NCBI GenBank assembly: GCA_036365455.1
Contig: JAWQUS010000030.1
Location: 21,038,001 to 21,102,000, forward strand
Reading direction: 5' to 3'
Origin: Macrosoma leucophasiata
Lineage: Eukaryota > Arthropoda > Insecta > Lepidoptera > Hedylidae
DNA length: 64,000 bases
A program made the translations under genes and the position numbers. Shown one piece after another: positions 35,101 to 47,100 of this stretch (the first letter of the stretch is position 1; the number at the start of each line of letters is the position of its first letter). The notes below the pieces were generated by a model, which was not told where the DNA came from, made no database searches, and saw only the letters and a list, made by a program, of their open reading frames with translations.

Positions 35101-38100
35101 GCCGGCAGCCGGCAGCCGGCAGCCGGCAGCCGCCGCCCATAGCCTACTCGTATAATATGTGTTATCTATGCGCCGCCCACGTCCTCACGTTATTGATGAT
35201 GTGTGGCACATCACTTGTATCGACATCGCCGTATTTGGAGAGTCAATACGACTCCACGACTCCACGACTCGATGTGCTCAATCATTGTGGTTCTTGACAC
35301 GTGGTTAGATTTCTTTTGACAACGCTAAGTGCGTATTTAAGTGGCAATGAGATAACGGGCACTACTGTCTATGCAATGCGCATCTATCTTCACGCAAGTC
35401 CCTGACGGAGTAGGAAGACAGCGTAAGGTGCCTGAGATCAGTGAGAACTAACAGTGTGCTACATTTCGCTATCGATTATTTGGATAACATCAATGTTCGG
35501 ACAATATATAAATAGTTCTATTTCGTTCGATTTACAGTGTAGGTGTCCAAATTTAATTATAACCAGTAAGAAATTGAACTTGAACGTTTTTTAGGGTTCC
35601 GTAGTAAACAAGGAACCCTTATAGTTTCGCCATGTCCGTCTGACTGTCTGTCTGTTTGTCCGTCCGCGGTTTAGCGCAAAAACTATTGATACGAGAGACT
35701 TGAAATTTGACTTGACAGGTGAACCATCGAAAGTAAAAATTAGTTTGATTACTTAGTACGGGTACCAGACAAGAGGGCAATGACCGTTATATTTACCACA
35801 ATTTATCTTACGGCTTTAACACTGGCAATGCTTGTACTTATAGTATATGTTTTAATGAGATGCGAATCTATGTAGGTACCTACTTAGAATGTTTAGTTAC
35901 GAGCTCGTCAATCTTCATGGTGAGAATGCGGGACCTTCAACTGAAGCAATGAAAAAGAAACATTAATTCTGAAGAATCCTATAGACATGTAAATTAGCCT
36001 AACCTCGTGTCATACAATGTCGAGCTGAGAGAGGTTGGTTGCGTTGTGAGCTAGGGCTGCTAATGATCTAGTTCACAAATACGTACAATACACAGTGTGT
36101 GCAAAAATATTGCTGGTTCAAACTTATTAATAAATGACATCGTCCCGCGCGTTATCATGAACTTTTCTCCGTTTTATTTGGAAACCCACGTAATAATGAA
36201 CTTCATTAGAAGTTAACAGGAGTAGTAACGTCTCAACTCAACACTAATCCGATCATTCAAATCCTTTCAAACAGTTTTTGCGTTAAAGTAACATTAATTA
36301 TCACAAACGTTCGTCCTCGTCCTTACGTCACAACTCTCGTAGCATTTGGTTTACACGAATAAACTTTTAAAAATACAAAAATAAAATACGCTTACACTCA
36401 CAGCCCCACACTTGGTATAAACCTGTGTCGTGGATGCCCTCGTACCTACACATACGAGTACAACATATAAACAAACATCCAGATCCGAAATAAATAGGTA
36501 TGTATCTGTAAAAACGGAATAATTAATCGTTTGAAAGAAAGACATTTCTAATGTGGTAAAAGGAAAACCCCTCCCTCCCTCTAAGTTTTATAATAAAAAA
36601 GTGAAAAAAAAGGTTGTGTCAATTAAAAATATCTTCTACAAAAATATGTGCCAGGCTGGCAGCCCTATGTATGTGCGCTACGCGCGGCATTGTGTGCGAT
36701 ATACCACGATATACTTTATCAATGACGTGCGAACGAGGCCGCCCCCCTCCCCCCCTCCATCCCCCGCCCCCGCACCCTGCGACCACCGGGGAACACCGTC
36801 ACCGTTGACAATGCAGACATTGTCTAACAAATTTATAGTGAATGCCTTTTCTTGTAATTCCTCCGCTCCCACTGCCATTTGCTTGTAATTACTAGTTTTT
36901 TTCTACCTCTTTAACCATCATGATCGCCGGATTGTTTAACATATAACATTACAAAAAAAGTGGCGAATTCAGTTTTCCTACGTTCATCCGTATACAAGGA
37001 GGAGTCGAGGGGTCATAGCCCCCTCTCTCCTTCAATCGGATATGATAAGTAAAAGTGCCTACAAAACTTCAAACAATATATTTTTTGCGACTAGTGTCCT
37101 ATAACGTAAGGAGCTTTTAACTGACTCGTGGATGTCCTCAGGAGGTGTGCGCTCATCCGAGGTTCCTGGGCGACGAGAGCCTGGAGGCACCGGACGCGAC
37201 CTCCGCCGCCGCCGACCCGGCCGGCCTCGAGCCCGACCCCGAGCCCGACGAACACTTCGCGGCCAGGTGGGCTTCATAGCTAAGGATCACAGAAGAACAA
37301 TTTGACGGCCTCTGCTGAAGTGTTGCGCTGTGCCCTGGTTTGCAGATGGTACTTGGAGCCGGGCGAGGTGGGCGACGCCAACTTGTGCTGCGCGGCCGCC
37401 GCGCTCGCGCTCACGCCGCGCCTGCTGGCCCGCGTCGCCCCGCCGCACTCCTTCCGCACCCGCTACAGTGGCGCCTTCAGGTAACTACACTCCCACACTC
37501 CCACACTCCTACACTCCTACACTCGCGCCCCAACCAAACAATACTGGCGCCGATCGTCGTTTTGACTTTCCGCGTTGTCAAAATATTCTTACTTCACGCC
37601 CATCGTCTAAACATTTCAACGATGCAATTTGAATTGAATATTAAACACTAGCCCGCGTATAAATCGCCTTATATGGTAGCAGTTCATTAGCATGAACTGG
37701 GAGGCGGGCGTTGATGCCTGCGGCTCAAGACCTCCCGACTTCCACCTTACAACACAACTCGCTGGCTTGGCACCGATGTCGCTGCGCTCTCGTTCCCACG
37801 CCGCGCCGCCTCGCCCACACCCGTACCTTTTGAATGTGGTATTGTGCTTCTTTTGTGTAAAGTGCCAAAGGGACATACTTACTGTCCATATCAATAATGG
37901 TTACTGCAATCCGCTGATATCACAAATGAAGTAAAAAAATGGTCGTCTACTTTGCCAGCGCCAAACATTAAGCCCGGGTTGCACCAAGATATTTGTTAAA
38001 GTTGGGTGGAACCCAGGCTTAGGGCGAGATTCACAGACCGCACTACGACTTTACTTTCGAGCAAAGTACGTTTCGAAACGCGTACGCTTCTAAGCATACT

Positions 38101-41100
38101 TTGCTCAAAGTAAAGTCGTAGTGCGGTCTGTGAATCTCATCATTAGACTGTTCGGTAGAGGCAAATAGAGATATCTCGTTGAATGTTACACCAGAGCCTA
38201 CAACAAACCGGCATTAGATCACCTGTATTATTTATAAACGACTTCGACTAAGACGTTCAGTTAGAGTTACCCGTAAACACTTCAATTTTCGATGTCGAGC
38301 TTAGTCAAGCACATTATAAATAGGCTATTAACAAACAGTAAGTATGTGAACGAGAAGATAGCGAATAATGCTAGTGGCTTACACCCGTCACCACGGCCGC
38401 TATCTCGACAAGAGATATCGTCCCATTGTTCACTAATTACGCTCCTTGGAACATGCACTAATTGCGGCTCACCGGCCTGCAGTCCGCAGTCCACAGCCTG
38501 TAGCCGCTCGCCCTCTGTAGGGACACTGTCGCCGATCTTGATAGCCGCCACATAACCACCGGCTTGCATACGTCCCGAGACGCCGAAACACGTACGCAAA
38601 TAAAGTATACGCGTGGCACGTAGCGTGCCTGTAATAAAATAACTTACTTATAAATAAATATAAATTAACGACTTTATAAAATTTTACATGCGGCGAAGCG
38701 AAAACATATCTAATAAAGTTTATTTTATTTATTAATTTATCACCTTCACAATTTTCACCCTTCCCATTTTTCGGACATTATGATTTGATAGAAACTTTCC
38801 TTGTAAACAAAACTTCAACATTTTGGTTTCCCACTTTGCATGCCATACGCACCATAGTGTCTATGGTATCTATGGTACGTATGGCATGCAGTGGGTGCGA
38901 TTCTAGACAAAGACTTTGAGGTGATCTAGACTTGCTTAAGTGTGATGTTTACATTTGTACGTATTTTAATCGGTGTGTGTGTTTGTAGGTTCCGTTTCTG
39001 GGTGTTCGGCGTGTGGCGCGAGGTGGCGGTGGACGACCGGCTGCCGTGGCGCGGCGCGCGCGTGCTGCACTCGCGCAGCGCGCTGCCGCACGACTTCACC
39101 GTGCCGCTGCTCGAGAAGGCCTACGCCAAGTCAGTGCTCCTCTCTCTCTGCTCTCTGCACTCTGCACTCCGCACTCTGCTCCGACCACGGACAGTTCTCG
39201 CTTTCAAATGTACCTACTCGCAGTCCATTTATAGCACATATTTTTCTTCTCTTTACTATATCGAAGATTGATCTAACGTTTTCGTAGGTTTTCGCGAGCT
39301 TCATACATTGTAGAAATTAAATTAAATAATTAGTCAGCCCGTGACCACGGTAGCTGGAAAGCGACCGAAACGTCGGGTGTATGAAGAAGTTTGGGAGTGT
39401 TGTATACGCGAGAAAATCCGCAAATTTAATTTCTACGAAGATTGATCTAATTGATCAATCTTCGATAGAGTAAAGACTGTTACGTCGATAGACATGTTTT
39501 TCTGTGAACTGCCAATGATAACGTAGGCTAAACCCGCTATGTCATGATTTTGATTTAGATCAGATGAAGGGAATAGGTAAGTATTCTCTTCATCTGGTCT
39601 ATTACAAGCCCCAAACATTAGCCATAAACTGATTGCATTACCATTTTGGGGAAGGTAAAAGATAAATGCGATTATGATTATGAGTGTACATTTTTACTCG
39701 CTCCTGTTCAATTGAGTAGGTACGTACTTTACGAAAACGCGTGTACCCGCTTATTGTAACTACCACCCCAAACCAATAAAATAAATTGCATTCCTTCTGT
39801 TAAATTTTCTATGTAAAAAGTTTTTGAATCTATCCATTGTTTCGTGTCAACCACGTGTCAACACATTTATAAGAAGGATACTTTTAAGAGTAGATATCAA
39901 TAATTTGCTGTTTTCCCACGCTCGTGTCGAGCGAGGTGGAGTTCACTTACGTGCCTGTACGCAGTACGAGTGCACACCAACGTGTGGCGTATCGCGTGTG
40001 ACGTGTGGCGTGTGGCGTGCAGTGATGGTGTGGTGTGGTGTGTCAGGCTGCACGGGTCGTACGCGGCGCTGCGGGCGGGGAGCGTGGCGCGCGCGCTGCA
40101 GGAGCTGAGCGGCGGCGTCGTGCAGAGCTTCGCGCCGCCGCTCCAGCCGCGCGCCCTGCTCTACCGCGTGCTCAACTCCGCCGTGCCGCGCTCCACGCTG
40201 CTCGTCGCCACGCTGCCGCTCGCGCCCGCCGTGAGTCTGTTGTACCGTTGTCGCCTCTCTCCTCTCTCCTCCCTCCTCTCTCCTCTCTCCTCTCTCCTCT
40301 CTCCTCTCTCCTCTCTCCTCTCTCCTCTCTCCTCTCTCCTCTCTCCTCTCTCCTCTCTCCTCTCTCCTCTCTCCTCTCTCCTCTCTCCTCTCTCCTCTCT
40401 CCTCTCTCCTCTCTCCTCTCTCCTCTCTCCTCTCTCCTCTCTCCTCTCTCCTCTCTCCTCTCTCCTCTCTCCTCTCTCCTCTCTCCTCTCTCCTCTCTCC
40501 TCTCTCTGTCTCTCTCGTTCCTCACTCCTCACTGTCCTACCACATGCTCGTCTATACCGTGTCGCGCTCCACGCAGCTGCTTCAGCTCGCCGTCGGTCGA
40601 GCAAGGGACAAAATGTACGTTTATACGTCGCACGTAGACAACGCAATGAGAAGAAGAAGGTGAAATAATTTACGGTATTAGTTCTAAATGGAATATTTTT
40701 ATATATTTTTTAAAAACCTATTCCAATTTCCAAAGGAGATGTTGCGAGCTCGGCTCTGGTTCGTACACGTCCTCAAAAAATGGGTAAATTAAAGAAGAAT
40801 CCGAGAAAAATACAATTAATTTATTCAAGAATATATTTTAGAGTTACAACCACATTTAATTCAAACGATTTTATCATTTTCAACTATGTTAAACATGGCG
40901 GCGATACAGCCGACACTTGGGATCAATCGATTTCGATAGTATTTAGAAAATAATACTTTTTTCTCCAAGTACTATATAATCAAAATACAATTTAAAAAAT
41001 GAAAATGTCAAAATGACATCGCCAGCCATATTCGCCATGTTGGTTTTGAGTTGCAATTCTAACTGCAAATAATGTTTTGTAACTGCAAACAAAGCCAAAT

Positions 41101-44100
41101 AAGTGAAAATATGCAGTATTTTTATATTGATTTTACCTGTTCAATGATAGTGTGTACAATACATGGCCGGAGGTCCATACTTTTTTGCAACATCTCCTTT
41201 ATCCTAAAAGTCCTAAAACATGCTCGAGAACTTCTCTAATGTACATTTTTGGCTAAATCTAGTGCTAAGCTTTAGATGACTTTAGAACATCTGTCAGTCC
41301 GCCAATTTCACACTCGTATCGATCGTCAATCTCCGATCACAGGACAAGCAGAGCGTAGGTCGTCGCCTGCGCAACGGTCTGATTCCGGGGACGGCGTACT
41401 GCGTGACGGGGCTGGCGCGCGTGCGGGACGCGGACGGCGCCGAGGGCGGCCAGGGCGGCGAGGGCGAGGGCGCCGGCGGCCTGGTGCGCGTGCGCGCGGT
41501 GGGCGGGCGCGGCCAGTGGGCGGGCGCCTGGGCGCGCGGCTCCCGCGAGTGGCGCGCGCTGCCGCCGCCCGACCGCGACCTGCTGGCCCGCCGCGCCGAC
41601 CGCCCCGGGGACTTCTGGTGCGTTCCCCACCCTCTACGATACTTCCCGTATTGTCGACGTGCCGACGATTCTTTTTCGACGCCTACTTTCTCCGAGTCTT
41701 TGACCGCGAAGGGTACATTTACGCTCTGTCCGTCGCTAAAACCGTCCTCCGACGCCGCGACCGCCTCGCGGGACGATAACACTCGATTCGCGGCACGCCG
41801 ACGGAGAGTCTCCCCTCGCGTCCGATTGATCTTGCGAATGGGGCCGCAGGATGTCGTTCGCGGACTTCGCGCGCGCGTTCCCGCGGCTGGAGCTGGTGCA
41901 CGTGGGGCCGGACGACTGGCTGCGCGAGCCGGCGCTGCACGCGCGGCGGCCGTGGCGCGCCGTGCTGGCGCGGCGGCGGTGGCGCGCCGGGTACAACGCG
42001 GGCGGCCCGCCCGGCGCGCCCACCGCGCACGCCAACCCGCACTTCCACGTCAGCGTGCCGCCGCCCGCCGCGCTCGCCGCGCCCCCCGCGCCCGCCGCGC
42101 CCGCCGCGCCGCCCGCGCCCGCCGCCAAGTGCCACGTCGTGGTGTCGGTGACGCAGCAGTACGCGGTGGGCGCGCACGCCGAGCGCGAGCTGCGCGGCGT
42201 CGGCTTCGCCGTGTACGAGCTGCCTCCCGGGGCGACGCCGCGCCGAGCCGCGCTCTCCACCGCTCCCGCCGACCTGGTACGCATCGAATTTTTTACGAGC
42301 CTTCGTCGTATATACCTTACCTATTACGTAGGTACGCTCTCTCTATACTAGAAATCTCTTGCAGTCGCAGGACTTATGTTTATTGAGCGATTCTTGTTGA
42401 GTCGGGTCGAGCTTAGACTAGTTTAGAGTGAACGATTTCACACCCGCCGACGTCAAATAATACTAAACCATTAAGGTATTGACATTTCATATATCATATC
42501 AGCCGTAGGATGTCCACTGCTGCTGCTGAACATAGGCCTCCCTGAAATTTTATTTTCGATCGCTCAGACTGAGTGTTCGACGATTTACTTGGCTGCCAAT
42601 GAAATTCGCTACGTTTGCCACATGTAATTTGTTGTTGGGTTATTTATTTACTAGCTGTTGCCCGCGGCTCCGCCCGCGTGTAGGTCGCTTTTCGCTTGAC
42701 CTATGGAAGCTACAATTATAGTAAATCAGCGCCAACTATTGAGATTTCATAATTTACAAAATAATAATTTTATAATTTCCTATTATAAAATCTCAATAGA
42801 TAGCGCTCGCTCACATTCAATGTGTTATTTTTTTATAAAATTCAATAGAGACTGTAGTGTGTTATTTTCTTTATTGATATGGAAACAAAGAAGAAATTCT
42901 AGCTTTATCTAAATTATATAGTTTATGTTATACCGCATTCAACTCTATTTAAATGTTTTGAAGCAGGGCTTGAAGTATAAATATTTTCAATCGACCATAA
43001 CTTATTTTTCCCTTAGGTTCAGTATGCTATGATTGTATCTTTTTTTTTAAATTTATTTAGGACAACAAACAATTACACTCATAAAGTAACAAGGACAATT
43101 ACTCGGTACATAATTTTACAAGGAGCGCAATCAACCCCGTTGTCCACAAATTAACTATTAGGACATTTTAGGGTAGCGGTGTGAAAATACAAAATCATTT
43201 TTTTTGAACAGCAAAAAAAACAAAAAGAATACACCACAGATGTTAACACAAAGTAAACAATAGTTAATCTTACATTATGTTATTATTAACGTTCTGCATT
43301 ACATTTAGAACATTTCGCTTAAATGCGTTAGGTGACGTTTAAAAAAATTCTACCTTAGTGAAATATTTGTTATATTGTTTCATGAGTCTATTAATAGGTG
43401 CTCGCTCACCTGCATTAGTTTTACAATTAAGGGGTGCAAATAGGTTGTTCTTACGGGTATTTCGTGTCGTAGAACGACATGGAATACTAATATAAACTTG
43501 ATTATTAAGTCTATTGCAGTCAAATTTGTAGTGACATATGTTGTATAGTAACATTTGATCTAAAAGCAATCTTCTCATTTTGTGTGTTGATAAAGAAAAT
43601 TTTGATAAAAGTGTTTCATAAGGGGACTTAGAAGCAAAACAGCGATAATTCAGGGATCGTAAAAACTTACGTTGAACGGTCTCTAACTGTTCGCTGTATT
43701 TATCATAGCATGAATTCCATATAGAAGTAGCATAATCTAGTTGAGATCGGATAAGAGATTTATAGAAAATAGAAAATAGAAAATATTTTTTATTTCGAAT
43801 AGATCTTTACAGATACTTTCAAAACGTCAAGAAATATAAAATACCTAGAGTGAATAATCATTACATAAAGTAAAGCAAAATCATATATCAATAGTAAATT
43901 AAAAATTAGAATTTAAACTGCTGTTAAAACATAATAATCACAAAATTTTTCAATTCCTTCAATGATGATAAATGAAGAAAAAGAAAAACTTATTCGTCAA
44001 GATCAAAGTTATTCACTTAGCAGAGTTCCAAGTGCAGTCACTACTGAGAAGAACTCCGCTACCCAACCAACTCAGTAAGAGCTCTTTTAAATTAGAGCTT

Positions 44101-47100
44101 AAATCTAGTACAAATTATCGTGAAAAATCAAATAATGTGAACGTCCATAGCATAGATGCAAATAAACTGCTATCTACTAAATGTGATGTAGCTCCTGCAA
44201 ACCAGAACAGACCAGTCCCTACCAACAGCACCCGTTCACGAGTATGACGCATGTGACAGCCATTGCCCTCCTCGACCATTTTAGAGGGAAGTGAGCAACC
44301 CGCCACACGACGCCGCCAAAGGCAAAAACATTTAAGCGTGTATGACTGCTCCGGATATGAATACGGCAAAATAAAAGATGGAATTAATTTACAGCCAGGG
44401 TATTCACATTATTCAACCCTTAACAATACTAATTACAGAATACACGAAATAACAGTATCATGAAATAGCCTGGCAGCGATTGCTATAATCCCAAGATATA
44501 CTATCATTAAGATAATCACAGGTCTTATAGTAATTACATTCTTTCATTACTTTCTTAAATTTATTGATCGATAGACTTTGAACGTTTTTGGGGATTTGAT
44601 TAAAGAACCGTGTACATTGACCTCTGAAAGAATTACTGACCCTATTCAGCCGCGTTGCATTCACGGACAATTTGTATTTCTTCCTAGTATTTATACTGTG
44701 ATTGTTACCTAACGTAGGAAACTCATTAATGTTTTTACGGACATATAATACATTTTCATAAATATATTGCCAAGCTACAATCAGAATATTTATTTATTTA
44801 AATTTATCTCTAAGAGATACCCTCGGACTCAGCCCGTAGATCGCCCGGACAGCTCTCTTTTGCAGTACAAAAATAGTGTTGACGTCGGCGGAATTTCCCC
44901 ATAGCAAAATGCCATAGGACATTATACTGTGAAAATAACTCAAAATCACAGTAATTAAATGATATGTATCTTTAAGTACTTGTAACATTTGCATGCCTAT
45001 ATTAAGGTGGAATTTGGAGGAACTCATTATGTTATTTTAACATCTTCATTATGTACCCATATTCGCAAATAAATAAATTGAATTGAATTGAATTGAATTG
45101 AACTAAAATAAACAAGGCGAGCCGTCTCGACGTCTGTTAATAGTCTAATCCTTTTCACAGCAAACGCTGCCGAGCTAAGTCTATTAGCTAATTTGGCAAT
45201 ATGGGGACCCCATTGCAATTTAGCATCCACGGTAATGCCAAGAAATACCGTGGACTCTACGATCTCCAATACTTCCTCATTTATCTTAACATTGGTTTCA
45301 ACCTTTTTTACGTTAGGAGTAGTAAATTTAATACATTTTGTCTTACTGCTATTTAACGAAAGGTTATTGGCGCTAAACCAATGTACTATATTAGAGAGAG
45401 TATTGTTTACACCGTCAAAATCTACCTCCTGTCTTTTAATTTTGAACACTAAAGAAGTATCGTCAGCAAACCATACCATCTCTTGGCCATCATTGATAAT
45501 GTAGGGTAAGTCATTAATATAGACTAAGAAAAGAAATGGCCCTAAAATAGACACATATTTCTGTTGTTTAAGTCTCGAAGGCCGTAGTGATATAACTTTC
45601 TGACCAATGTTTCATGCTGAACGCAATCAAGTGCTTTAGATAAGTCACAGAATACCCCTAGTGCATTATGTGATTTTTCCCAAGCTTCAAAAATGTGTTT
45701 CACAAGTTCAACACCTGCATCGGTAGTTGAACGACCCCTAGTAAATCCAAACTGTCGACAATGTAAAAGTTTATGATGGTTAAAATGTGCAAGTAGTTGA
45801 ATTAAAATGAGCTTGTAGCGTCCACTACATTAAGGCGCCAACTAGTGTAACACAGATGAAACCTCACAGTACTTGTCTAGTACGATAGATGGCGTGCATT
45901 CGAATTACATCGCACATGCGAAGATTTCTCAAGAGTTGGCATATATACAACTTCCCAACGTCAATCGTTGGGCCGCGGCCCGCCAGGCGCTATCACCTCG
46001 CTTGGTCGGAGGATCCTCCCTTTTCGTCGGAGGAACACTTCCACCCGTTCCTCCACAAGCTTTTCAAAAATTTTACTTAAGACAGGTAGTACAGAAATTG
46101 GTCTAAACTTTGTGGGGTCACTTGTACTACCGGATTTAAATAATGGAATAACATTACTATGTTTCATTAGATCAGGAAATATACCACTTACAACACTATT
46201 ATTAAACATAGCCGCTAGGTAAGGTGCAATCACATCCATTATTTCATATGCAACTTTTACAGATAAGCCCCATAAATCAGTTGTGTTCTTAATATTAATA
46301 GACTTAAAGGCATGTATAACATCCGCAGTATTAACTAACTTAAAATTAAATATAGTTTTACTTTGATGTACATTTTTTTTCAATAATGATTCGGCGACGG
46401 TAGGCGATGAAATAAGGTCTCCAGTTAAAGAAACTGGAATATTAGCAAATAATGTTTCAAATGCTAAAGCAACTTTTTCGTCAGTAGTAACATGTTTATT
46501 GTCAATTATTAATTTAAAATCAGAGTTGCGTTCAGCTTGTTTCCCAGTTTCACTATTAATTACATTCCAAGTCGCTTTAATTTTGTTATTTGAATTTTTA
46601 ATTTTATTTTTAATGTGAAGTGCCTTGGCTGCTAAACACACTTTCTTGAATATTTTCGAATATAATTTAACATGATTTTTAAACGAATTTGTGTGATTAT
46701 ATGACTTTTCTCCATACAGGTCATACAATCTCTGTCTACTCTTATGTATTCCAACCGTCGCCCATTCATTGAACGACTTATAACTTCTTACATTTATTGT
46801 CTTATTGGTAAAAACGAAATTACATTCTTTTAAAATTGTGGCAAAAAAGTCATTGTATAATATGTTAGGATCGTTAAATAAAAGTAAATAGGTTGCAATA
46901 CATATCCTCATGACAAAACCACACAATCTGAAAGCTCTGTTCATGACTATATTTATGTGAGCATCAAAGTGAAGTTTTGAGTTCATAACAATACCTAAAT
47001 CTCTTATCAGTGGTACTTTTTCTAATGGGCTATTACATAAATTGTAAGTGAAATCGATTTTGTGTAGTTTTTTAGTAAAGGTTTTAGTTTATCTAAATGT

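Larger units (their letters stand above)
43763..46883 (-). mobile_element. CR1-like LINE, nested insertion
   Basis: Minus-strand element inserted into a Jockey-like LINE (left neighbour 43060-43762, right neighbour 46884-47190). The 3' tip at 43763-43790 is a (TTTTCTA)n repeat. The 3' UTR block is 43790-44460 and matches copies at 1215, 50328 and 59288. RT lies in 44800-46883. 5'-truncated. It is itself interrupted by a probable solo LTR at 45814-46043. Confidence 0.75.
44458..46883 (-). pseudogene. CR1-like reverse transcriptase, interrupted
   Basis: In order on the minus strand: a pre-RT region (KKVCLAAKALHIKNKIK), then HSNVIPLFKSGSTSDPTKFR and PISVLPVLSKIFEKLVEER (to 46045). After the inserted segment come LLHCRQFGFTRGRSTTDAG and VFCDLSKALDCVQH (about 45560-45800). 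Then SILGPFLFLVYINDLP with the catalytic box FADDTSLVF (45027-45554), and LSYFHSIMSYGILLWGNS (44794-45027). The last piece is FFNQIPKNVQSLSINKFKKV (44458-44670). The reading frame changes at about 45550 and 45030. Family function: reverse transcription at target DNA. CR1-like placement from memory of motif style. Confidence 0.75.

Noticed and set aside
37692..37934. An 80-codon frame (MNWEAGVDACG...)
   Set aside because: Lies in a calpain intron with no conserved domain. The DNA looks like a moth interspersed sequence, but I could not assign it.
40161..40668. Open frames rich in Ser/Leu (+) or Arg/Glu (-)
   Set aside because: They are translations of a 7-bp simple repeat, which has no stops in any frame. 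Not protein evidence.
41719..42284. Antisense Arg/Gly-rich proteins over calpain exons
   Set aside because: Shadows of GC-rich exons; the + strand has calpain motifs and splice sites.
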